A DNA stretch of 64,000 nt. It comes from Xiphias gladius (lineage: Eukaryota; Chordata; Actinopteri; Istiophoriformes; Xiphiidae). The number at the start of each line of letters is the position of its first letter. The first letter of the stretch is position 1. Shown piece after piece: positions 37,323 to 50,600 of the stretch. The stretch is taken from contig NC_053418.1 of NCBI RefSeq assembly GCF_016859285.1, positions 21,008,910-21,072,909 of the forward strand, in the 5' to 3' direction. The notes under the pieces are model-generated. The model saw nothing but the letters and a program-made list of their open reading frames with translations. It made no database searches and had not been told where the DNA came from. Position numbers and translations under genes: made by a program.

Positions 37323-39710
37323 TCAGGATTCTGTAGGAGGGTCAACATCCTCTTCGACAGGTTTTGGTAGCTTTGTCAGGATTGCCTCTGCTTCCTCATA
37401 CATCTGAAAAAGAGAAAAAGTGATTGAATACATCTAAAAAAGACTTCTAGAAAACGTAGGGGAGGTGGTGGTATAATGTCTTACTGGCATGAATTGCACA
37501 TCCTGGAAGAGTTCCTGTATGAAACGTCTTGAGGTCAAGCGAAACATACAGTGGGCTAAGAGGTGAGAAACCTCGGAGTACAGGCAGATGTCATCGAACG
37601 CATACGGAAACTTCTCCTTTATCCTAAAGAGAGTGGGGAAATTTAACAGGCCTTTAAAAAGCAGCTTCTATTGTTCTGCTACTGTTCATGCATCTAAAAA
37701 AACTGTATATATAATAAGAAAGAGAAAAAGAGCATTACGTCAGTAGTCCTGTTTCATGGCCTTTGGTTCCTACAGAGGAGCTGAGGTTGATGATGAGGCG
37801 GAGCACCTCCTTCCTCAGCAAAACTCGAGAGGCGGGGCCATCTTCTGATATTGCCTTTCCGGCTGAAGGACACATAGGATTAAATATTCAATATTCACCA
37901 CAATAGATACAATAAATCTGTGATAAAGCAGTACCACTGCTTAATAAATATTTTCCTTATTCCGTCTTCATTTTCTTTTTTCCTCATAATGGTTTGTTCT
38001 TGTCAAGTGGGCCTCACTGATTTTTAACTCTGTAAATGATATAATTCCAACGATATAATTAATTATAATTCCAATGATAAATTTTGTCAAATATTTCAGG
38101 TGGGCTTAAAATATATCGAGTAAAGTCATGGTGTGTTGGGCCGCTTTGTGCTTCAGCCCTTTCTCTGTTCCTTTTTCTAGATTAAGATTTGTTTAGTGCA
38201 CTGTCAAGCACAGAACCAAACTGTAGCTACAAATGATACTACTTTTATACTGCGATCAAATATTGAGGAAGGATTTTTTTTAAGCCATGAAAATTGTTAA
38301 ATTCTGATGTTGTGGCATATTTCGGGTTATCCGTCTTGTGTCGTTGTTTCTTATTGTCTATCTTGGCAAGGACACCCTTAAACAAGATTAGGGGGTGGCT
38401 GTGGCTCAGGAAGTGATTCGATCCCCAGCTCCTCCAGTCTGCATGTCAAAATGTGCTGGGGCAAGATACTGAACCCCAAAATGCAGGTGCAAGTATGTGT
38501 ATGTATAGAAAAGCACTGTGCAATTGGATGAATGTGGCATGCAGCGTAAAGCGCTTTGAGAGGTCAATAAGACTAGAAAAGCTCTAGTCCATTTGCCATT
38601 TAATAGGTCAAAACCTAGTATGTGGCTGGACCAACCTTTCTGTTTGCTTCTCTCCTACTCTCTGTGCTCAGTAATTCAATGCAGCCGAACTCCCAATAAA
38701 GCTGTTCTCATTTACATGTTATTCTATTTCTGTTTACTGTTGTCATGCACATCTGTGTCAACTGCCGTGTGATCAATTGAATGAGATGCATAAACAGGAG
38801 TGCCTGAGGAGGGAAAGCCCAACCTCGTGCTCACAGGGGAACACTGGCGACTCTCCTCTATGGAAAGTAGATAAGGTTTGTCCAAAAAGCCGCTACATTT
38901 GTTGCTAGGTGCTCTCGTGAAGAATAGTCACTAAAAGGGTGTAAAAGTCTGTAAATGTAGCGACACAGATGCTAAGTTGTCAACACTGCCGGTAAACACC
39001 CCCGATGATATATTTCAAACTCTTTGCGCATATTCATTTTATAAGAGGAATGACCAATGGTGTAATGTCAGCAGTCAGTCAGTCAGTCAGTCACGGATAT
39101 CTGTGTTTAGAAGGCTGGACTCACTGTTGCAGTCCAGCAAAAAAAGGGATTTTTAATCTAATAGAGGCTTTCCTGGTTAAATAAAGGTGCAATAAATAAA
39201 TTAAATACTAAAAAAGGGATTGTGAGGGACCAACTACGCTGAAGACAGATCTCAGACTGAAGTCTTAGTCTTTCAAATTCATATTTCATTTACACATTTT
39301 AGCCTTATAGTAGTGACAGTGAAACTGAATTTAATATGGTGAAAATATTAAACAAACTCATATTTTGTTGTGGAAAAGTGAAAGAAAAGTTTTATTGAGA
39401 AGATAAGGGAAGGAAACAATAATTTACTAAACAATTTTTTTTGTATTTAACATGATATCCTGCATGTTGTGGTTATCCTTACCGATGACAATGTCACCAG
39501 GTGTGGGGGTGCTACAGATAGAGCCTTGTGACACAGCAGCGTCGCTGCAGCCTGACACCCCAGAGAATTTGGACTGAGGCATCACCTCCAGACGATGGCC
39601 GCTCTGGCCCCCCCATGACGGGAAGTCCACATAGTCTTTCAGAAAAAAAAAAAAGAGCATTTGTTATATTCTGCACTGAGTTTAAAGCATGTCCTTGTGA
39701 ATGAGTGAAT

Positions 39711-39798
<88 letters not shown>

Positions 39799-42700
39799 AC
39801 TCACCCGTCCGAGGGTGAGTGCTGTTGATCTGTGGCTGTGTGGGGTATCCGAGGACAATAGCTCCTACACAGTAAAGGCAGTTTTCTTCAGTGTGATCCT
39901 GCAGTCCCGTCTCCTCTGAACCCACAGTGTGGTTCTGGGTGTCACCTCGGCACACAATCAGCTCAGAGATACTGAACTGTTGCTTCAGTATTGGGACAGC
40001 AGGGCGGTCACCTTCAGAGGAAAGAACCATAGTAAGCACAAGCACACAACAACCAATCTAATTCAAAATCTCACATATTTGTCATTTAATCAGAAACAAA
40101 GTTGCATTTACCATCTCCATCGCCAAAGAGAAAGCGTTTTCGCTCTTCGGACGGCGGGCTGATCCTCTGCTGAAAGTAGGCTGAGTCTCTGATGTGGAAC
40201 ATGTCATTGATGTCCATGGGCAGTGCTAGGCCAATGTAGTCATCATTGCACCCAAAGGTGGCGCTAGAGACCATAGAGCGCACTGAGGAGCAGCGGTGCA
40301 GGGTGCTTTGGTTGATGGGACTGAGTAGTTCCTCTTTATCCAGGGAGGCAAAGCTCAGAGCTTTCAGAAACCTAGGGAGGGCAAGAGGAGAGGTGCGTGA
40401 GAGGATCTGGGGGGAAAGACTGGGACAGAGAAGGAACATGGGGAGTAAGTGAAAAAATTTTGGATAAAAGCAAAGAGACAGAGACTTAGTGAGGAGAGAG
40501 TGAGAAGGACGTTGGGGATCACAAAAGGTTCTAAAGCCCGAGATACTGTAGCAAGCAGCTACAGGGCAGCAGCCACAGGTAAACTCACAGCAGAGACCAC
40601 ACGTCGATCCAAAGTGCGATAGGGCTGCCTTCAGGCAATGCCAAATACCTATTAGTATAGCTTTAAAAAACACTAAAGCACCCAATGACCAGTTGTCTAT
40701 AGCTTCACACTGAAAAAGTAGTTCATACAAAGTTCTTATAAAGGGTCAAAAATAATTTGTGTCCTTGAGAAAAAAAGGAGTCTATCAAATATTTTGATTA
40801 TTGATTAATCACTTAATTAATTTTTTTACTAGCAAAGATGCTCAACATTCGCTGGTTCAAGCTTCTAAAATGTGAGGATCTGCAGTTTTATATCACTGAC
40901 TATCTTTGGGCTTTTGACAAAACAACAAATTTAAAAAGTTCATCTTGGCCTCTACAAACTTGCGACATACTTCCTTTCCTGTTTTCTGACATTTTGTAGG
41001 CTAAGCAATTAATTAATCAAAACTATTTAGACAAAAAGGTCACACAAAACTAACTATTTAGAATACGTTGATACACATTTGTCGCTATTTTCTTTCATTT
41101 AATAGACCAAACCATTAAGACATTAATCAAGAAAGTAATTCACAGACTAAATTTTCCCTCATAATTTCTATAGATTGTGATTTAAGTGCCATGCAGGACG
41201 GATGACCTATGACCTGAAATTGAGTAAAATGACCTGAGTAAAATACTTCACAGTGAATGTGAAGTCAGAGTTTAATATACAGTGAGAATTAATAACCTGT
41301 GTGCTTGGACTTTGACACTTTGTACTTTTGTGTCACAGCTAGAGCATATTCTCAAACATTCCTCAAACTCGCTGACATGTTTCCTCATCTTTTGGTCCTA
41401 GGTAAATTTCTCCACCCACCTTTTTTTTTTTAAAAAAAACATACATGAGCACAGGAAACTTACAATCACTGGTTCAAATGCAGTGAGTTGAGCTAAGTTG
41501 TTGAGCAGTGACTTAACAATGAAAATCCATTTTATACTGGAACTGACAGTAGAGCCACGTCTATATTGTGGCAGTTATCTACACATGTGTGCTGCTTATA
41601 CCTCTAAGAAGGGTTACAGCTCCAAGAGGCGGGAACAACCAGCAACTGACCAGTCTACATGGGGCTTACTCACACTACAGGGCTACAGGAGTCAAAGCAA
41701 TGACAAAAAAACTGTTGGCATAGAGTTATAGTTGCTACTAAGGTAAAAGGAGCAAGGACATATTTGTCTGGATTGGTTCTAGAAGCTATGTCTCTACTAC
41801 GGAGGACACTGGGTCGGTCCACCCACCACGGTACGAGTGTTCTGGACAGCCTGCGGTATGGACTTAAGACGCTGGGTTCTGGACAGGTACCCCTCCTATC
41901 TGACATCCTGACAGACATAGCAGAAGGTGCACAAAAAACACACCCAACAGCTGTCATAGAAACGTTAGATAGAAAACAAAACTGGCAAATAGCTGCTTAA
42001 GCTACAGTAGCACAAAATTGAGGAGGCATGTTTTGAGTTCTCTCTACACTACATTTATCCTTCTAATCATGCAACGACAAACATTTCATTCGAAAAGAGT
42101 AATAAACAAATTCATGTAGTCAAAGGAAAAAAAACATACATTCAGTTGCAGCAATGTAAGCTTTCTGTCATACGGTCCCTGTAGCAATGGTTGATTTACC
42201 TGCGAGGTGTTAATCTGGAATCCAGGCTGCCAGTCTTCATAGTGATGGTGTCGGTGAACAGCACGTCTTTGGCAGGCGAAGCCAGCGCTTCACTGTGAGA
42301 CAAAGACGGGTGTATCCTCTGCTGCTGCAGCCTCTTCAATGTAGCATAGCCCAGCGCGTCTCTTGGGCTGGTGTACATGAAGCTGCAGTCAGCCAGGCTC
42401 TTGATGGTGGTTACTGAAGGAGACTTGAGAGACTGAGCTCGGCGAGGGAGAGTGTGCGAGGAGCCAGGGGGTACCAGAGAGACAGTGGAGGACTTAGACG
42501 TTGACATGTGGTTGGTCTGAGCCTGGGGGGTGAAGGAGGAGAGCGTTTTGACAGTCTTGGCAGACACCACTGTGTTGAGGCTCACACAGTCAGAAGAGTC
42601 TGGTTCAGGTTCGGGATGCTCGGGGTTCCCAACGGTCTCCCTGGAGGGACTGGAGCTCATTGAGCTGATGCCGCTGGTTGTGGTGTCCGTGTTAAAGCTC

Positions 42701-44632
42701 TGACTGCGGCTTTTAAACTGAGTACCTCCGCCGCCTCCTCCACCCCCTCCTACGTTGCCTCCACTAGAAGAGGAGCCGACATCTCCTCCTGCCAGACGCT
42801 CTCGGCTGCTCTGCTCCCTCTCTCGGCTGGGGTGCTCCACAGCCCCATGCCCTCCTAGACCACTTAATCCGAGGCCTGAGCCTCCTCCTCTAACCAGCCT
42901 TCCATCCACAAGCTGCTCCTCAGAGCCCCCCCTGGTCCCGACAAAGGACGTCTCCAGGCTCACTGTTGGACTCTTCGGCATTCCTCTGCCATTATAAATG
43001 GGGGTGAAGACGTCCCCCTGGTTTGGGCTATAGACTGAGGGTTCTGTTACTGTCCTGTTCCGCCTAATACTCCCCGTCTTGAGTTCAGTTGGGGTGTGAG
43101 AGCCTGACGGGGTCTTGGGGTCACTGGTGGAGCGCAGCTTCTTGCTGGGAAGGGACAAGGAGTTGAGGAAGCGGTTGCGAACGAAGCGTGTGGAGGCCAG
43201 GATGGTGAAGGGGCTGCGGTCCTTGACTGGTTTGGGGTGTAGATAGAAAGAGGGCTCGTCTGACTGGTCCAGAACATCACACTTGTCATCGTCCAGGATG
43301 TACATGTCTGAAAGCACAAAGAATGAATTAAGAACACAAAAGAAGCAAAACAGAGCTAATGTCTATCGTAACTGCCGTCAAAAATACCTGATTACTATGA
43401 TGGTGGAACATCATAAACAAAACTGGTGGAGTTTTTTCAATTGTCTACAAATGTGGCAATAACGCACAGACAAAATCAAGTCCTACGTACTTGGCTGAGA
43501 CTCGCTCTCGCTGTTGTGGCGCGAGCTGGTGGATTCAGAGTTCAGACTGAGTGTGCTCGGCACCGAGGAAAGTTCAGAGGTCAGCTGTGTGTCAACCTCG
43601 TCTGGAGTGACAGGCCACAACGTCCTGCGACTGTGTCTGACTGCATCCCAACCGTACTGCTTCAGCACCTCACAACCTTGCCTGGTCTTGGAGATCACAC
43701 CCAGCACATAAACACATGTCCTGTGGATGGGAGAGGACCTTTAGTAAACATATGACTCTATTCTGTTGAGCCATTATAGTCTTTGAGAAATATTTCCCAT
43801 TAATTTCTTTTGTTGGAGAGATCTTTGAGGTCAACATAATTAAATGGACTGCATTTATAATTCAGCTAATTAAATGTACCTGAATAAAAGACAAACATGC
43901 TGCTTCTTTAAAATTTGAAGGGGCAGCTGAAGTCAAAATCTTTATTTCACAGAAGTTTGGGCACCTAAACTGAATCCTTAATACTGGATGAGCACAGTAT
44001 TTACCACATCACTGTTGGGATAGCAAAGCTGGTGTTAAATCTGTTGAAAATGCTTAAAATACTCCTAATACTTCTGACCTAATACTAGAAATTATAAGAA
44101 AAATATCTATAGGAAATTGTAATTTAAAAATTAAAAAAAAAAAAATGCAGAAATTCAGGTGAAAATTGAGATATTTTTAGTGACACTGAGGGCTTGCCAA
44201 TCTGCAGCATCATAAGCAGCTTTTTATTGCATTTTTCTCTTAGCTGTTTCTTAGAACAATTATATTTTGAGCTGTCCTCGTCACCAGAAAATCCTGTTTA
44301 TGTGTCAATATTGTGTTCTTGCAGGAGAAGACAAAAAAAATTTCTAGAATTGTGAAAATAATGTGAATAATTGTGAACATCAGTTTAAACGGATGATGTG
44401 TACTTCTTTAAAAAATAAAATCAGGGCAATTTTTGGGGAAAACTGGTGAGAACTACAAATGACAGGCTTACCCTCGTACTGACAGCACCTCACAGTGCTG
44501 AGCCAATGCAAGGATGTCAGGGATGACATTCTCCTCCTGCAGGAGATTCAGACCCCAGTTTGAAGAGCCAATGTTGCCCTGCATGGAAAACAACACACAT
44601 CACCAGTGCCATCTCCTTTTAACTTCTTCTTC

Positions 44633-44693
<61 letters not shown>

Positions 44694-47600
44694 TAGTGAC
44701 AGGGTAACTGAAGTGGCATAAATTGATAGCAAGTGTTACTGACCAGTGCCCAGAGAGCAGCCTTCAGCTGTTTAATGCCCTCCCAGGTGTCCAGCATCGG
44801 GGAGCGAACTGTGTAGCTGAGGTCAGGAACCACACTCTGGAAGAGAAAGAGAAAGACAGATGTTAGGAATAAAAACTAAATCTGGGCTAAACCTGGACAA
44901 CCCACTGCTCCCCAGAGAAACAAATGTAGGAAGTTAAAAGGAAGAAAGAGAGCAGTGTGCAGTTAAACCAAGAAAAAGGCTTTACCTGAGACTCCAAGAG
45001 ATGACAGCCTGTCTTATCATGAACCAGCTGACCATACAAGTGAACAGGGAGATAGACATTTGGTCTTTGTAACCTGGAGACACAACCAGAGCAATTAGGG
45101 GAAAAAACGAACAAAAAACACAATTTGCAGCACATCATGTGGCTTGTCATATACTGCTGAGCAACAATCCATACAGTCTGTAAGTCAAGCTTCTCACCTT
45201 TGGTTGCTGCGTCTGACATAGTTGTCTCCATCAACAGGTTTGCGGTAGGTTGTTAGTGCTTCATTGAGCTGTTCCTCTATCAGGTCCACATACTTAAGAT
45301 TGTATTCCTGCATATACATAAGAGATTTAGGTCACAGAGTAAAACTAAAACTGCTGTTCATTTGTGGTCTTATTATAAACTAGTAGCCAAATTAATTTAA
45401 AAATTATTACAAATTTTTTATTGCAAATCATTGTTTATTTCGCTGCCTGCCAATATGCTGATAATACCTTCTGCCATTTATCCAGCTGTTTGCTGACATA
45501 ACCCCTCTCATTGAGGTAGGAGAAACCTTTAGGAATGGACAGGAACCTAAACAGCAGAAACAAGATGTACAGTGTATTTAAGAGGGGATGCGAAATGCCG
45601 CTGGACTACAACATATCGAATACTTTGAGCCATGTCTGGTAAGCAGTGCGGATTTGGTAAACACTCACCTGAGGAGCAGCAGGAGGCCTTTGTCTCCCAG
45701 GTGGGACAGAGCTGGTTTCAGCTGGATTAGCGCATGAAGGTTGGCCTGTGAAGCAGCGCGACATAACAGGTCAGACAGCAGGAAGAATGGACACAACGCC
45801 AACGTAAATAGACACAGCTCATATCCAAGTAAATCCATCACTTTTTTCTCTGCGGCTTTAGATATCCTATAAACTTAAACAAGTAAAATCAGATTTTTTA
45901 TACTGTTCTTGGAGCAAAGGCTGTATTTCCATGTGCTTACTTAACTGACAAATAAAGCTGAGCATTCGTGTACTTTCCATTGCAATCCCCTGCTTTACAT
46001 TCAGTCAGTTTCTCACACCCTCGCATATGAGCTAGGCAGAAGACCCACAGCCTTCTGTTGGTCTGCCGATGATCACTTCTACTGTGCTGACTGTACTCTA
46101 AGCGATGCATGTCACCTTGTCCTCGCAGGCCTCGTCCAGTATGTCCAGCGCCTCCATGGACACAGCCTTGCTGTGGTCGTGAAGCTGCGTGACCAGCAAC
46201 TCCATGCCCCAGCTACTGAAGAACTCCACGCCCGCACGCAGCAGCACACGGAGGTGTTTGGTGGCATACAGCCTGCACGTCTGCTCAGTGAGACAAGAAG
46301 CGTTGTGGGAGGAAGAGGCGGCATGGTTATTGTAGTCCTTGTAGAGAGACACTAGTTTTCAGTATATTCTGCATTTTTAGCTACAACTAAATATACTTTT
46401 TGGGACACAGATGAGTACGAGGAAATTGCATGTTTGAGATGTATTTTTATGTTCGTGTGTCTAATGTTCTTGTGGTTGCCTTACATCAGTAGCAGCAGTG
46501 AGGATCTTGGAGAGGATCACTCTGGCCAGGCCGTCTCTGCTGTAGTCCAGTGTGGATACAGCAAGTTTCAGCACTGCATCCTGGTTCTTCACAGAGCACA
46601 GATTCAGCAGGCTGCAAATACAGAAAAAAAGTACAAACATTACACTGGGTTGTTATTGGGACCTAGATGAAATGTATCTTTTGATATTTCATCTAAGGAA
46701 CAAACACGTCTGAGATTCTTACACTCTATGGGCCTGGGAAAGCTTCGAAAGGCTACTCACCACTGAAACAGACCACATTTCTCCAGCAGTTTGACTCCCT
46801 GTGGGTGTGCAGAGAGTGTCCCCAGGAATAGGAAGTAGTGTTGGCTGAGTGTGGTGAGCAGGCCGTTACTCTGCAGACAGCGTTCGGGCTTCAGTCCTGA
46901 GGATGAGGAGAGCCACGACACCATGTCCCTCACCAGGTCCTCCAGGTAACCCTGGCCATCCTGGTGACAAGGGAGAAAAAAAAGAGAGAGAGTCAACAGG
47001 AGAGGCAATTTAGAAAATGACAAAAGGTAAAAAAGGAATGTGCGTGTCTGTGTGTTCGTTCACACTTCTCTAACCTCATCCGAGTCCATGAGGAACTCAA
47101 CAAACTGACAACCAACCACAGTGAGTTGTCTGGCCTTAACGTGATCCAGCGCCAGCCCTGCGTACAATTTACTACTGGGCTTATAAAAGTACAGCAGCCT
47201 CCGCACAAACCTGCATCACACAGAAAACAAAGAAGCATTTAAAACAAGATGTCGGAAAAGCAAGTCAAAAATTTAAAATATTGCGGTGGGTTTTCGATGA
47301 TATTAAGAGGTCTTACTTGTGCATCTGTTCATCTTTGTTGTTCCTGAGGTTTACATTTGGCCACTGGGAGAGGAAAACAACATTTAAACATTAGACAGGA
47401 AAAAGAAGTTCACAATGGAAACTGTGGTGCTACATGAGAACAGCCTGACCTTAAGGATGGTGGCAATAAGCAACCAATTCCACTCCAGGTTCTGCTTGTG
47501 GTTGAGAATGTGACTGTCTCTCAGGTTCATCATCAGTGCTTCTTCTGTGTCCTGAGAGACAGAAATCATTGATTTTACAATATGATAAATAGGAGTTTGT

Positions 47601-50600
47601 TGATTTGTTGTTTTCACTGTGCAAAGTTAGAAAGTGCTAATTACTATTCACTAATTCTTTGCGCTGCAAAAACTGTATTCATTTTATTTATTCATTTCAT
47701 CTGCCTTGCTTAAAGCAAAGAGCGACAGTTAGCCTAGTTCTGTCAGAGTTGCTTTCTAATAATTTTAAAGCTACGTCATTCACACATGTATCTTGCATAT
47801 TTAACATATTGAAAACAAAAATGAGACGTAGTGGTGGTTTAAACAGCATTTAGTATACAATTGAAGCCATTTTCTGACTAACAGCTGGCTGCATACGGCC
47901 TGCTTTGATACTTCACAACCGCAACATCCAGGTCATTCTTGGATGAAAAAATTTAACATGTAAATAAAACCATTATGGAGGCGAAACAAGGCATTTTTTT
48001 CATATTTGATGGAAGCTACTGTATCCGTTTCCCCTTTTTCAGTGTTTGTGCTAAGCTAATCTAAATACACCTCAGGTTCTGTACTGAACACACAGAGATG
48101 AAATGGATATCCAGTGTGGGTAAGATGGCTAATAAGCAAATATCCCAAAAATATTTCTTTAAACCACCTTGATAGGTTGTTGTGGCACAGAGTGTAGCTA
48201 AACTTAAAATCTAGAATCTGAGAAAGGACGTTCATATGTACCTTAATGACATAGATGTCCCTGTGGACGCGTGAGTGTGACTCTCTGCGGTTAGGTGAAG
48301 ACACAGACTTGCGGATGATGTGGTCCAGGTAAAGACTGTGTGGTTTCAAACCTTTCTTCTTCTTCTCATGGAAACGTTTCAGATTGTTGACTGCTGCACT
48401 TGCCCGACTGGAACATACACAACAATAAACATCTGTGATGCCACCCCCCCCTAATTTTTTTTTTTCCCAAAATTTTAACACACATTGATAATATGTTATA
48501 TTTATAATTGATTTCTGGAAGTGTATTGTGTTCACTGGTAAAAGAGCACTACTGATCAGAGAAAAAGAGAAAGAGAAGAAAGTAAACAGAAACTTTGAAG
48601 TTCTGGGAAATAAATATGTGTGTGTGACAGCGTGTACTCACAGTCGTTTCTCCTGGGGGATGTCAAAGGAGGCTGCCATGTTGATGAGGGTTGGAAGGCA
48701 GTGCAGGTGGTGACTGTGGGAATGAGGAAGGATGGTGTTTGCCTAAACATGAGAGAAGCGGGTGGAGAAAAAAGCAAAGATGCATAACGTGTTAGAATCA
48801 CAGTAACTCAGTTGTGGCTGGTAGCTTTTCAAAATTCAAAAAATCTTCATTTGTTTATTTTTTGCAGTGACACATAAGCCCAAGCATTTGGGGCTTTTTC
48901 AGTGTGCTAGATTTCAGTGGCAAAAATAATTTTTTTTCCCCCTAGTTTTCCAAATATGCCGTGTGTCATAGATACTTTCCCATTTTTTTATATTACCATG
49001 TGCAGTAGTTCTCCCAACAGGATGGTAGCTCTGACAGCGAGCTGGTCATCGCTACTGGTCACAACTTCAACAAGACCCTACAAAGAGAAAACGAAGAAAA
49101 GAAAGAAGGTTATGGCTTCAAAGCAACATTCACACCATGAAGGTGGTGTTGCAGAAATGTAATTTAAACGTGTGGTGTAAAATTGTAACACAGTAAAATC
49201 AGAAAAACAACGATGTGTGGGTCGCCTGAAAAACATTAATTAGTAGTGAGTGCCAACTGCAATATGAATCAGCTCTTAAATGCAAAGATCTAAATAAATA
49301 AATAAAAATTAAAAAAAACACTGTATCAACTCACCTCCAACAGCCCACTGGTGATGAAGGCAGACAGGACAAATCCCAGGTAGTTGTCCATCAGATCAGG
49401 CCTAATGAAAAAAAAAAAAATCATTTAATGGCTCATGAAAACACTGAACTGACAGCAGTTTTTTCAACCTATTCCATTTCTACTCTCTCACCTTGAGCGG
49501 GCCCGATGGGGTAGGATGACTTTGGCCTCAGCAGCAACAAACCCATCAGAGAGTCTCCAGGTGTCCTGGAACCTGGCAGGGTCTGAAGGAAGAAAGAGCA
49601 AAGATTAGCTTATACTGTGTGTGAGTAAAACATATACTTATTTGGGTTATAAAAGTACCAAAGCATTATAGTTAATAAAAACTTTGGAGTATGCTTTTTG
49701 TCATGACCATTCAAGACCACATAGCCAAACTGCAATTACATATTAAGTACTGAATGTAAAAACACCCAAATTTCTAGGTACCAAGATACCAGGATGAAGT
49801 ATAAAAATGAATGCTGATCATACAAAAGATGTTTCACTCACCAACACTTAGAAGAGCTTCTGTGAAGTCTTGGGTTACAATGGGCACAGGGAGCCTGAAT
49901 ATCTCATATAACACCTCCAACAAGCCTTTCTGCAGGCCAAATTACATTGAAGCGATCAGATACATACACGTTGGACATGGCACAAAGTACATTAAGCAGT
50001 GGTGGAAAGAAAGAGCACTTCCAATACCCTAATGTTACTGTAACACAATGCTCTAAAGGCTTAAGGGAGCCCTAGTTTCACTGTGAATCCACACTAAAGA
50101 GAACAATAATATCTGCAAGCACTTGATGTGTTGATCTGATTTGATCACTCTTGTGCCATGACAAATATATCTCGCTCTGTGCTAGACACAAGTGAAAGCC
50201 TGCTTGGTTCTCCATCTAACTACAGCTGCAGTAAGATGAAAGATAATGAGACAAAAAGTTCACAGGCAAGAGATTTACGCATCAGTAAGGTCTTGGTTCC
50301 TAGGGTAGCAAACAAAAGCTAGAAACCGCTTTTAAATCCACAAACTTCCTGATTAACTCAGACATTTTTTTTTTATATATCTGGTATGCAGCTGTTTCAA
50401 TACTCACCCTAACTTCCATATTTGGTATGCAAAGTAAGCCAATTAAAGACTGGATTCCAGAATTTCCAGCCTTGCATAGGTTGATAATCCCTGAGTAACA
50501 AAAAGAGACAAAGGGGCACATTTAACTCATGATATCCTCAAAACGAAACACATTTTATATGAAAACAACCTATTCACATACAATTATCACTAAATCTAAG

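Noticed and set aside
39071-39094. cagtcagtcagtcagtcagtc considered as a CRISPR-like or regulatory repeat
   Set aside because: It is a simple (CAGT)n microsatellite with no spacers, in a rictor intron.
39512-40045. 177-codon minus-strand frame with a poly-(Thr-His) run
   Set aside because: It joins real rictor exons 33 and 34 through the intronic CA repeat. Good donor and acceptor sites show that the repeat is intronic.
42755-42997. Pro-rich open frame on the plus strand
   Set aside because: It is antisense to the Gly/Ser-rich part of rictor exon 31, whose conserved sequence is on the minus strand.
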